Shown: in pieces, positions 9,375 through 17,940 of the stretch
Layout of the letters: each line of letters begins with the position of its first letter
Position numbering within the stretch: position 1 is the stretch's first letter
Assembly: GCF_006124995.1 (NCBI RefSeq)
Contig: NZ_QEWN01000001.1
Location: forward strand, 62,001-126,000
Length of the DNA stretch: 64,000 bases
Source: Vibrio sp. Hep-1b-8
Lineage (GTDB): Bacteria; Pseudomonadota; Gammaproteobacteria; Enterobacterales; Vibrionaceae
Reading direction: 5' to 3'
Made by a program: the position numbers and the translations under genes
The notes under the pieces: generated by a model
The model's database searches: none
Told to the model about the DNA's origin: nothing
What the model saw: the letters and a program-made list of their open reading frames with translations, nothing else

Positions 9375-9756
9375 CAAAGAACTATATCGTGATACGGTAA
9401 ATGGCAAAATTACAGGGGTATGTGCGGGTCTGGCCAACTATTTTTCGTTGGAAGTTTGGTTGGTACGTATTCTGGTCATTTCTGCGGCGCTGCTTGGTGG
9501 GAGTTTTTTAGTTTTGCTCGCCTATGTCGCGATGACATTAATGATAGAAAAGCAGCCTGCGAACTATGTTGAGACAATAAAGGCTCAGCAGGAGCATAAG
9601 TTAAAAAACAAACCATGGCAGCAAGGGCAAACGCCGGATTCTTTGCTTAATACCATTGATAAGGATTTGTCGCAGCTCGAAACACAAATCCGTGACATTG
9701 AAGCGTATGTCACTTCAGATGCCTTTAAAGTCGATAGAGAGTTTAAGGCTTTATAG
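9367..9756 (+). CDS. pspC: Phage shock protein C
   Basis: A 129-residue PspC-domain membrane sensor. The domain opens with ELYRDTVNGKITGVCAGLANYF, followed by a hydrophobic span (about residues 33-60) and a charged helical tail. It senses envelope stress with PspB and recruits PspA. The ATG at 9367 is used because it lies in the pspB end in the usual coupled arrangement; a longer frame from 9337 would run deep into pspB. Confidence 0.93.
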   Translation: MSSKELYRDTVNGKITGVCAGLANYFSLEVWLVRILVISAALLGGSFLVLLAYVAMTLMIEKQPANYVETIKAQQEHKLKNKPWQQGQTPDSLLNTIDKDLSQLETQIRDIEAYVTSDAFKVDREFKAL

Positions 9757-9797
9757 CTCTATTGTTCAAAAGTGCGACTCCATACTCATATCAAGGC

Positions 9798-9822
9798 AAA
9801 TTATTAATTTTCATAATAATTT
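9798..9822. promoter_or_regulatory. AT-rich inverted repeat before the RND operon
   Basis: Arms AAATTATT and AATAATTT separated by 9 bases lie 76 bases before the first adaptor gene and 42 bases after pspC. It resembles an operator for a dimeric repressor. It has no T-tract and a low-GC stem, so a terminator is unlikely. Confidence 0.3.
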
Positions 9823-9897
9823 ACCTCAAGTGCTGTGGAAGTCGCGTTATCATTCATCTATCTTTGTAACTAATAGCTACAAACGGATGATTGACTC

Positions 9898-10929
9898 ATG
9901 CATAAATCTTTGTTGTTGCTTGCCATAACCTCTGCACTAAGCGGTTGTGGTAAGGAACTCCCTCCTGTCCCTGAACCAGAATCCAGACCTGCTAAATTAT
10001 TTACTGTTTCTGTCGGCAATGCCCAATTTGAACGTGATTTTCCTGCCACGTCAGAAGCCGGTGATAAAGCAGTGCTGGCGTTTAGAGTGCCCGGTCAAAT
10101 GCAATCCATCGATGTCCTAGCGGGGCAGATGGTGAAAAAAGGGGATGTACTGGCATCACTCAATCCAGATGAGTACACATTACTCGCCAAGCAGGCCGAA
10201 GCCCAGTTTCGTTTAGCGGATGTTCAATATCAGCGTTATAAAAAGCTGCGTGAAGATAAAGTCGTTTCAGAGCAAGACTTTGATCAAGCCAAAGCTAACC
10301 ATAATTCTGCTAAAGCGACGCTAGAGCAGGCCCGTGCGAATCTCAGATACACCAAGCTGGTTGCACCTTATGATGGCACTATCTCGCTTATTGCTGCGGA
10401 AAATCATGAGTATATGGCCGCCAAACAGGGTGTAATGAATGTTCAGACCAACCAGCTAATGAAGGTGATTTTCCAATTACCCGATCACTTGCTCAATAAG
10501 TTTGCTAGTGGGGTAAATTTAACCGCAACCATGACCTTCGATGCCTTCCCTAATAATCAATATGATTTAGTGTTTCAGGAAGTGGATACCGAAGCTGACA
10601 GCAAAACGGGATCATATAAAGTCACTATGGTGATGGAACGGCCTGAGGATGTGGGTATTCTGCCAGGTATGGCAGGTTCAGTGCACGTTGCTGTTGAATC
10701 CACCGGCGCCACTCAAATACCTCAATCCGCGTTAATGGAGCAAGACGGAAAAACGTATGTTTGGCGTGTTGACTCCCAAGGTATCGTTTCTCAAGCCCAT
10801 GTAGAGATAAACGACAAACTTCAGGTGCAAAGTGGCCTCAGTGAAGGTGACCAAATTATTGTGTCTGGTGTCAGTGGTATTGAGGCGGGTATCAAAGTCC
10901 GCGAATGGATTAAAGAGCGAGGGTTGTAA
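9898..10929 (+). CDS. RND efflux periplasmic adaptor lipoprotein (first of two, VexI/J type)
   Basis: A 343-residue membrane-fusion protein with a lipoprotein signal ending LSGCGKE (Cys17). The order is lipoyl/barrel-sandwich half (VLAFRVPGQMQSIDVLAGQMVKKGD), helical hairpin (about 90-150, QAEAQFRLADVQYQRYKKL), second lipoyl half (LVAPYDGTISL), beta-barrel and C-terminal membrane-proximal domain. It forms an operon with a second adaptor, 1 base downstream, and the pump. V. cholerae has the same plan next to psp in its VexIJK system. No outer-membrane factor is encoded here, so a TolC from elsewhere is presumably used. Confidence 0.88.
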   Translation: MHKSLLLLAITSALSGCGKELPPVPEPESRPAKLFTVSVGNAQFERDFPATSEAGDKAVLAFRVPGQMQSIDVLAGQMVKKGDVLASLNPDEYTLLAKQAEAQFRLADVQYQRYKKLREDKVVSEQDFDQAKANHNSAKATLEQARANLRYTKLVAPYDGTISLIAAENHEYMAAKQGVMNVQTNQLMKVIFQLPDHLLNKFASGVNLTATMTFDAFPNNQYDLVFQEVDTEADSKTGSYKVTMVMERPEDVGILPGMAGSVHVAVESTGATQIPQSALMEQDGKTYVWRVDSQGIVSQAHVEINDKLQVQSGLSEGDQIIVSGVSGIEAGIKVREWIKERGL

Positions 10930-10930
10930 G

Positions 10931-12019
10931 ATGAAACAGTGGTTATGTCTCGGTCCTCTCGCATCTTTAGTCATGTTGGCTGGATGTGGTGGTGAACCGC
11001 AGTATGTCGATTTTGGTACACCTAAAGTGAAAGTCGTTGATCTGTCTAGTCAGTCTGTTGTTGAGGATAGACTCTACTTTCCAGCGGTCGCAAATGCGGC
11101 TGAGCGTTCACATCTCAGTTTTCGTGTCGCGGGTGAAATTAGTCGGCTCTATGTTAAAGAAGGTGACCAATTAAAACAGGGTGACTTAATTGCAGAGTTA
11201 GACCCAACAGATTACCAACTTGCAGTCGACAATGCTTCGGCGCGTTATAGTGTAGTGGATAGTCAATACAAGCGTTCTAAACCGTTAGTTGATAAGGGCT
11301 TGTTAGCTAAGTCGCAGTTCGATGAAATAGCGGCAAATCGTCAAATCGCTTACGCAGAGCTCGAACTTGCTAAACTACGCTTGTCCTTTACCAAGCTTCA
11401 TGCTCCGGTGGATGGCATCATCTCTCGTGTCAATGCCGATCAGTTTGAAAACATTCAAGTTGGGCAGCAAGTGGTCAACATCCATAGTGTCGACAGTGTT
11501 GAAGTGCTGATTCAGTTGCCTGACCGTCTTTATACAAATCAGCCGAATCAGGCTACCTTGTCAAAAATTCAGGCGGTCGTAAAAGTACCGAGTGGTAATC
11601 AGTATTCAGCTCAGATCAAAGAGTTCACCACTGAGCCAGATCCTGCCACTGGCACCTTCACGGTGACATTATCAATGCCAATGCCGGAAAAGGAGTACAT
11701 TCTTGATGGTATGCCTGTGGAAGTGACATCGAAAGGTGAGAATGTCGGTCTAAAGCTCAACCTCGGGGTTCAAATTCCAATTGAAGCCATTTTCAATGGG
11801 GATGGCGATGATCTGGATAAAGAGAACAAATATGTATGGCGCTTAAATTCGGATAGCACAGTGACCAAGCAGCAAGTGATTGTAGGTAAGGCTAGTAAAG
11901 ATCTAATCCAGATCTTAGATGGCTTAAGCCAAGATCAAACCGTGGTGGTTGCGGGTCTGTCGAGATTGAGAGAAGGAATGCAAGTTCAAGTGGTTAAACA
12001 GGAGGCAGGCAATGAGTGA
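10931..12019 (+). CDS. RND efflux periplasmic adaptor lipoprotein (second of two)
   Basis: A 362-residue adaptor with lipobox LAGC (Cys19) and the same domain order as its neighbour (lipoyl VAGEISRLYVKEGDQLKQGD, hairpin, LHAPVDGIISRVNADQFENI, barrel). The two differ clearly in sequence, so this is an ancient pair rather than a recent duplication. The start at 10931 follows the previous stop by one base. The end overlaps the pump gene by 8 bases. Having two different adaptors for one RND pump suggests a mixed adaptor hexamer. Confidence 0.88.
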   Translation: MKQWLCLGPLASLVMLAGCGGEPQYVDFGTPKVKVVDLSSQSVVEDRLYFPAVANAAERSHLSFRVAGEISRLYVKEGDQLKQGDLIAELDPTDYQLAVDNASARYSVVDSQYKRSKPLVDKGLLAKSQFDEIAANRQIAYAELELAKLRLSFTKLHAPVDGIISRVNADQFENIQVGQQVVNIHSVDSVEVLIQLPDRLYTNQPNQATLSKIQAVVKVPSGNQYSAQIKEFTTEPDPATGTFTVTLSMPMPEKEYILDGMPVEVTSKGENVGLKLNLGVQIPIEAIFNGDGDDLDKENKYVWRLNSDSTVTKQQVIVGKASKDLIQILDGLSQDQTVVVAGLSRLREGMQVQVVKQEAGNE

Positions 12020-15000
12020 AGTGAATAATAACTTGCCTCAGGATGATGACAAGATTACCGGCATAGCGGCGTACTTTATTCGCAACCGTGTTATCAGTTG
12101 GATGATATCACTGATATTTCTGATTGGTGGTACAGCGGCATTTTTTGGATTGGGGCAGTTAGAAGATCCCGCTTTTACTATCAAAGATGCCATGGTTGTC
12201 ACCTCATATCCGGGCGCGACACCTCAGCAAGTTGAAGAAGAAGTGACTTATCCGCTAGAGAAAGCCATTCAGCAACTCACCTACGTAGATGAAGTCAATT
12301 CTATATCGAGCCGAGGGTTGTCGCAGATCACCGTGACAATGAAAAACAACTATGGCCCTGATGATTTGCCTCAGATTTGGGATGAACTGCGCCGTAAAGT
12401 GAATGACTTGAAAGGGCAGTTACCACCGGGCGTCAATGCTCCGCAAGTCATCGATGATTTTGGAGACGTTTATGGCATTTTGCTGGCCATAACGGGAGAT
12501 GGATATAGTTATAAAGAGCTACTCGATTATGTCGACTATCTAAGACGAGACTTGGAACTTATCGATGGCGTGAGCAAGATTTCCGTTTCAGGACAGCAAC
12601 AAGAGCAGGTGTTCATCGAAATCTCGATGAAACGAATGAGCAGTCTTGGTTTGTCTCCCAATACGGTGTTCAACTTACTCGCGACGCAAAACGTTGTATC
12701 AGATGCCGGTGCGATCAGAATTGGTGATGAGTACATTCGTATTCATCCGACTGGTGAGTTCCAGAATGTGGATCAGTTGGGCGATTTGATTCTGACCGAA
12801 AGTGGTGCTCAAGGTTTGATTTACTTGAAAGACGTCGCGGATATCAAACGTGGTTATGTCGAAGTACCAAGTAATATTATTACCTTTAACGGCAAGTTGG
12901 CGCTGAACCTTGGGGTCTCTTTTGCTCAAGGGGTGAATGTAGTTGAAGTTGGTAAGCGTTTCGACCGCCGCTTAGCGGAGCTAAAATATCAGCAGCCTGT
13001 GGGTGTCGATATTGCAGAGATATACAGTCAGCCAAAAGAAGTCGACAAATCGGTGAGTGGATTTGTTGTGAGTCTTGGTCAAGCGGTGGCGATTGTAATT
13101 ATCGTACTGCTTTTCTTCATGGGGTTGCGCTCAGGTCTGTTGATCGGATTGATTCTGTTATTGACGGTACTTGGCACCTTTATCTTCATGAAGTATTTCG
13201 CGATTGATTTGCAAAGGATTTCTCTTGGTGCACTGGTTATCGCTTTGGGTATGCTGGTGGACAATGCCATTGTGGTGGTCGAAGGGATATTGATAGGAAC
13301 CCAGAAAGGTCGAACGAGGTTGCAAGCGGCAACCGACATTGTGACTCAGACTAAGTGGCCACTACTAGGGGCTACGGTTATTGCTGTGACGGCTTTCGCA
13401 CCAATCGGTTTATCTGAAGATGCAACAGGTGAATACTGTGGCACTTTGTTTACCGTACTGTTGATATCGTTGATGCTAAGCTGGTTTACCGCAATCTCAT
13501 TAACACCATTCTTTGCTGATATCTTCTTTAAGGGACAAAAGTTCAAGCAAGAAGGTGAAGAGAGCGATCCATACAACGGCATGATCTTTGTTATGTACAA
13601 AGGCTTCCTTGAGTTCTGTATGAAGCGAGCATGGCTGACCGTTGGGGTTCTAATACTTGGTCTGGCAGCGAGCATCGCAGGATTTACTCAAGTTAAGCAA
13701 TCATTCTTCCCATCGTCGACGACGCCAATCTTCCAAACCGATGTTTGGTTACCTGAAGGGACAGATATTCGAGCGACTAACACCAAGCTAAAAGCGTTAG
13801 AGTCATGGTTATCGAGCCAAGATGGCGTTGAGCACGTTACGACGACTGCAGGTAAAGGCTTACAGCGCTTTATGCTGACCTACGCGCCGGAAAAGAGTTA
13901 CGCAGGTTATGGCGAGATTACAACTAGGGTCGCCAGCTATGAGCAGTTAGCAAATTTGATGACGCAATTTAGGCAGCACCTTGAAGACAACTTCCCAGAA
14001 ATTAACTACAAGCTGAAACAAATTGAGTTAGGTCCTGGTGGTGGTGCAAAAATTGAAGCAAGAATCATTGGCTCTGACCCGACTGTATTACGTGGTATTG
14101 CGCAGCAAGTTTCGGACATCATGCATGCAGACCCAGGAGCGACGAACATTCGTCATGACTGGCGTGAGCGTACTAAGGTACTTGAACCTCAGTTTAACGA
14201 AAGTCAGGCGCGACGTTACGGCATCACTAAATCAGACGTGGATGAATTCCTCGCAATGTCGTTCTCGGGTAAATCGATAGGTGTCTACCGAGACGGAACA
14301 ACGCTAATGCCGATCGTGGCACGTTTACCTGAAGATGAGCGAGTCGATATCCGTAACATTGAAGGAATGAAGATATGGAGTCCTGCACTCGGTGAGTACA
14401 TTCCATTACAACAAGTCACTATGGGTTACGACTTACGCTGGGAAGACCCGATTATTGTGCGTAAGAATCGTAAACGTATGCTGACGGTAATGGCCGACCC
14501 TGACATACTCGGTGAAGAGACAGCCGCGACGTTGCAGAAACGTTTAATGCCGCAGATAGAAGCTATTGAGTTGCCACCAGGTTATTCTTTGGAATGGGGC
14601 GGTGAATACGAGTCTTCTGGTGAAGCACAGGCATCTTTATTCACTACCATGCCAATGGGTTACCTGTTCATGTTCTTGGTCACTGTGTTCCTATTTAACT
14701 CGGTCAAAGAACCACTGATAGTGTGGTTGACTGTACCGTTAGCCATTATTGGGGTAACCACGGGCTTACTGGCACTTAATACTCCGTTTGGCTTTATGGC
14801 CTTGCTGGGTTTCCTCAGTTTGTCCGGCATGTTGCTGAAAAACGGTATCGTCTTGCTTGACCAAATTGAGATAGAGATGCATTCGGGTAAAGATCCATAC
14901 GTTGCGGTCGTAGATGCGGCACTTAGCCGTGTGCGACCTGTATGTATGGCGGCGATTACCACGATATTGGGTATGATTCCTCTCTTACCTGATATCTTCT

Positions 15001-15113
15001 TTAAGCCGATGGCGGTGACGATTATGTTTGGTTTAGGGTTTGCAACTGTACTGACACTTATTGTCGTACCAGTGTTGTATCGTCTATTTCACAAAGTCAA
15101 AGTGCCAAACTAA
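12012..15113 (+). CDS. vexK: RND family efflux pump inner-membrane transporter (VexK type)
   Basis: A 1033-residue AcrB-fold proton antiporter: first membrane span near residues 30-50, large periplasmic porter loops between spans 1-2 and 7-8, and 12 spans in total. The span-4 region carries LGMLVDNAIVVVEG with the proton-relay acidic residue, and PLAIIGVTTGLLALNTPFG is in the second half. It expels drugs, bile salts or detergents in related systems. The symbol rests on operon plan (two adaptors plus pump beside psp) as in V. cholerae; substrate is not inferable. A terminator follows. Confidence 0.88.
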   Translation: MSEVNNNLPQDDDKITGIAAYFIRNRVISWMISLIFLIGGTAAFFGLGQLEDPAFTIKDAMVVTSYPGATPQQVEEEVTYPLEKAIQQLTYVDEVNSISSRGLSQITVTMKNNYGPDDLPQIWDELRRKVNDLKGQLPPGVNAPQVIDDFGDVYGILLAITGDGYSYKELLDYVDYLRRDLELIDGVSKISVSGQQQEQVFIEISMKRMSSLGLSPNTVFNLLATQNVVSDAGAIRIGDEYIRIHPTGEFQNVDQLGDLILTESGAQGLIYLKDVADIKRGYVEVPSNIITFNGKLALNLGVSFAQGVNVVEVGKRFDRRLAELKYQQPVGVDIAEIYSQPKEVDKSVSGFVVSLGQAVAIVIIVLLFFMGLRSGLLIGLILLLTVLGTFIFMKYFAIDLQRISLGALVIALGMLVDNAIVVVEGILIGTQKGRTRLQAATDIVTQTKWPLLGATVIAVTAFAPIGLSEDATGEYCGTLFTVLLISLMLSWFTAISLTPFFADIFFKGQKFKQEGEESDPYNGMIFVMYKGFLEFCMKRAWLTVGVLILGLAASIAGFTQVKQSFFPSSTTPIFQTDVWLPEGTDIRATNTKLKALESWLSSQDGVEHVTTTAGKGLQRFMLTYAPEKSYAGYGEITTRVASYEQLANLMTQFRQHLEDNFPEINYKLKQIELGPGGGAKIEARIIGSDPTVLRGIAQQVSDIMHADPGATNIRHDWRERTKVLEPQFNESQARRYGITKSDVDEFLAMSFSGKSIGVYRDGTTLMPIVARLPEDERVDIRNIEGMKIWSPALGEYIPLQQVTMGYDLRWEDPIIVRKNRKRMLTVMADPDILGEETAATLQKRLMPQIEAIELPPGYSLEWGGEYESSGEAQASLFTTMPMGYLFMFLVTVFLFNSVKEPLIVWLTVPLAIIGVTTGLLALNTPFGFMALLGFLSLSGMLLKNGIVLLDQIEIEMHSGKDPYVAVVDAALSRVRPVCMAAITTILGMIPLLPDIFFKPMAVTIMFGLGFATVLTLIVVPVLYRLFHKVKVPN

Positions 15114-15126
15114 CGGGTTGAATACA

Positions 15127-15162
15127 AAAGCGCCCCTGACTCTGTTGGGGGCGTTTGTTTTT
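15127..15162 (+). terminator. Terminator after the RND operon
   Basis: Stem AAAGCGCCCC against GGGGGCGTTT with a 10-base loop, followed by TGTTTTTT. It lies 13 bases after the pump stop and just before tag. Confidence 0.85.
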
Positions 15163-15176
15163 TAGGGAGAAAAGGA

Positions 15177-15743
15177 ATGAGCAAGGAGACAACCTGTGCA
15201 TGGGCGATGAACCATGAACTTGAGCGTAATTATCATGACGCTGAGTGGGGAGTGCCTGTTTACGACGACACCGTGTTATTTGAGTTCATCACTTTAGAAG
15301 GGGCGCAAGCCGGCCTAAGTTGGATTACTATTTTGAAAAAAAGAGCAGGCTATCGTGCAGCTTTTGAAAACTACCATCTAGAAACCCTCGCTCAATATGA
15401 TGAATCGGAAGTAGAACGCATCATTGAGAATTTTGATGTGGTTAAACATCGTGGCAAGATCACCTCGGTATTCGGTAATGCCCGTGCCGCATTGGCCCTA
15501 AAGGAAGAGTATGGTAGCCTTTCTGATGCATTGTGGCAGTTTGTTGATGGACAGCCCATCGTCAATCACTGGACCGAGATGAGTGATGTGCCTGTCTCTA
15601 CTGAACAGTCAAAAGCGATGAGCAAATTTCTCAAGAGAAAGGGGTTTAAGTTTGTTGGTGAGACGATCTGCTATGCCTTTATGCAGGCGGTAGGCATGGT
15701 GGATGATCATCTGATTAATTGCCCTAAAAAGTACGTTAATTAA
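15177..15743 (+). CDS. tag: DNA-3-methyladenine glycosylase I
   Basis: A 188-residue base-excision repair enzyme that removes 3-methyladenine from alkylated DNA. It has the family's N-terminal CAWAMNHELERNYHDAEWG segment (Cys7 and a following His for zinc), the FEFITLEGAQAGLSWITIL helix with the base-recognition Glu, and the C-terminal DDHLINCP motif supplying the other His and Cys. Length matches E. coli Tag. The ATG at 15177 follows AAAAGGA. It is a single-gene unit between two terminators. Confidence 0.95.
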   Translation: MSKETTCAWAMNHELERNYHDAEWGVPVYDDTVLFEFITLEGAQAGLSWITILKKRAGYRAAFENYHLETLAQYDESEVERIIENFDVVKHRGKITSVFGNARAALALKEEYGSLSDALWQFVDGQPIVNHWTEMSDVPVSTEQSKAMSKFLKRKGFKFVGETICYAFMQAVGMVDDHLINCPKKYVN

Positions 15744-16202
15744 GGCTGTAGCAACTATTCTGCCTATAGAGTCCTGATTAGCGTTTTTGGTCGAGATCCA
15801 ACTTTAAAGCTTCGAATCACTTTAACTACAGAGGTACACCATTTTGCTCAGTGGTGTACCTTTTTGTATGGTTCGGAAACAGTGTGAATTCAGTAATTCC
15901 CCTTGTGATACCAATGCGCTCAGTTTTGGTTGCCTTTTACCTCGTAGAAAACGCATTAATTTTGTTTTGTCGATTATGGTGAGTGACCTAACGATGTGTA
16001 TAGGAAAGTTCTTGGGACTACAGTCTTTGATGTAGGAAGGGGGGAGATAGTTGATGGCATTATCAATAAAAAGCCATTTCTTTTGATAGGTTATGCCAAG
16101 CTTAAATGATTCCTACGGACAGTCTTATATCTTAATTATGTTCAATGTGTTAGTGATCTCAATAGCATTATATCTATCTATTGAAGGTGGTGATCATCAC
16201 TC
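15744..16202 (+). other. Gap between tag and the TPS locus
   Basis: A 459-base non-coding stretch. It opens with the tag terminator at about 15832-15866. The rest is AT-rich and shows no convincing gene; a 63-codon frame at 15844 starts within the terminator hairpin and has no ribosome site. It should contain the promoter of the tpsB-tpsA operon, but I cannot pick a clear -35/-10 pair. Confidence 0.5.
15832..15866 (+). terminator. Terminator after tag
   Basis: Perfect 10-bp arms AGGTACACCA and TGGTGTACCT with a 10-base loop and a TTTTTG tract. Confidence 0.85.
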
Positions 16203-17924
16203 ATGCTGAGTTCCCTTGTACTACTGTGCAGCAATAAGCTGCACCACATATTCTTTCTTAGCGGGAGCATATTGTTGCTCACGATAGCCTCATTCGGCTT
16301 GTGTTCACGGGGAGTTAGCGCCAATGAATTGCCTTTAGGGCCATTAGCGACTCAAGATATTGAAGAAGAGCAGCGACAACGTCTTAAACAACTTGAAGAA
16401 AGTACTAATGCGCTTCAAGAACTGACTCCTGCTCCCACGCTTCCTGACTCTCAGCTAATAGAAGATACTCAATGTATTGATGTTACTGAGATACAATTTT
16501 CTGGGAATACTCAGTACAGTAATCAAACACTGGCCGAGATATCTGACTTTCAAGCTGGATGTATTGGCCTGAATACAATTAATTACTATCTTCGCAATAT
16601 CTCTAATCACTATATCGAAGCGGGCTATGTCACTTCCCGTGCTTTTATGACACCACAAGACCTGTCTTCTGGGGTGTTATTGATTGTGATTGTCGAAGGG
16701 AAGGTAGAAAAGGCTCTCTTCAATGGGAAGGACGCTGACTTTTTAGTTATGGCACTTCCGGGTATCTCTGGTGGGTTATTAAACTTGAGGGATATTGAGC
16801 AAGGGCTTGACCAAGTTAATCGGCTATCACGATACAACGCGCAAATAAAGTTATTGCCTTCGACGCAGCAAGGCTACTCAATTGTTGATATTCAAACAGT
16901 GGAAAACCATCTTGTTTCCCTTGGCTCTGGTTTTAGCAATAGTGGACAAAAATCGACAGGCGAAGAGCAACTTTCTATCAGTTTAACCGGTGAAAACTTT
17001 TTTAAGTTGCTGGACCAGTGGAGCCTCCGTGCAACCAAAAGTGCGGCAATGATTAACTCGAAGGATTCCGAAAGCTTATACTTAGGCATTGATATCCCTG
17101 TTGGTTACTGGAACTTTGGCTATCGCACCTCTTACAGCAACTACTTCACGACGTTTAACAATCAGGGTTTCACGTTTGATTCGTCAGGGAAAACCAACAG
17201 TCATGACATCGAGCTTAAATGGCTTTTCTATCGTGATGACGTGAGTAAGTCGGCACTGAAAACGACTATCAGCCATCGCCGAGAAAAGAACTACATCCTC
17301 GGTAATTTACTCGAAGCAGGCTCTCGAAATTTGTCTTCCGCTTCCCTCGCTTGGGAGCACAGCACTCGCCTAGGTGGGGGCTTTATGAGTTTATCGCCCA
17401 AGGTTTCGCTCGGAACCGATTGGTTTGGCGGCGAAAGAACGCAATCGCAGGATGACTCTCTACCGACCGCCCAGTTTGTCAAAGGCTCATTAACGGGAAG
17501 TTATACTTATCCAATCACCCCAGCGCTGTCACTGTCCAGCACCCTATTTGGTCAGTGGAGCAACGATACTTTGTATGGCAGCGAGCGGCTCAGTATTGGC
17601 GGTGAATATTCCGTCCGAGGTTTTAAAGGCACTTCTGTTTCAGGGGATGAAGGGTATTACTGGCGAAATGACCTTAATTACCGTTTAGGGCAATGGCCTT
17701 ATATTGGTCCCGTCTCTACTCAGTTGGCGCTTGATACTGGCACTATCGTAGAAGACAGCCAAGACGCCTTTGAGCGAGGTTCGCTCTTTGGTAGCAGTTT
17801 GTCATTAAAAACTCAGGCTCAGTATGCCTCGAGTTCACTCACCTTTGGGTTTCCGATTGAAGCCCCTTCAAGACTTCATGTCGATGATTACGTGGTCTAT
17901 TACCGCGTAGATGTCTCAATATAA
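16203..17924 (+). CDS. Two-partner secretion outer-membrane transporter (ShlB/FhaC/CdiB family)
   Basis: A 573-residue TpsB protein that exports the large TpsA encoded next. It has an N-terminal signal (about 1-40), a helical linker rich in Gln and Glu (DIEEEQRQRLKQLEES), two POTRA domains (about 90-245; the first has CIDVTEIQFSGNTQYS), and a 16-strand barrel. The barrel carries the conserved VRGF signature (GGEYSVRGFKGTSVSGDEG) that is needed for substrate export in this family. The end is 16 bases before tpsA, so B-A-immunity is the gene order, as in E. coli-type CDI loci. Confidence 0.92.
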   Translation: MLSSLVLLCSNKLHHIFFLSGSILLLTIASFGLCSRGVSANELPLGPLATQDIEEEQRQRLKQLEESTNALQELTPAPTLPDSQLIEDTQCIDVTEIQFSGNTQYSNQTLAEISDFQAGCIGLNTINYYLRNISNHYIEAGYVTSRAFMTPQDLSSGVLLIVIVEGKVEKALFNGKDADFLVMALPGISGGLLNLRDIEQGLDQVNRLSRYNAQIKLLPSTQQGYSIVDIQTVENHLVSLGSGFSNSGQKSTGEEQLSISLTGENFFKLLDQWSLRATKSAAMINSKDSESLYLGIDIPVGYWNFGYRTSYSNYFTTFNNQGFTFDSSGKTNSHDIELKWLFYRDDVSKSALKTTISHRREKNYILGNLLEAGSRNLSSASLAWEHSTRLGGGFMSLSPKVSLGTDWFGGERTQSQDDSLPTAQFVKGSLTGSYTYPITPALSLSSTLFGQWSNDTLYGSERLSIGGEYSVRGFKGTSVSGDEGYYWRNDLNYRLGQWPYIGPVSTQLALDTGTIVEDSQDAFERGSLFGSSLSLKTQAQYASSSLTFGFPIEAPSRLHVDDYVVYYRVDVSI

Positions 17925-17940
17925 ATTTGGCAGGTAGATT

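Noticed and set aside
15844..16035. 63-codon frame after tag
   Set aside because: It begins inside the tag terminator hairpin, has no ribosome site, and its product is unlike any protein I know.
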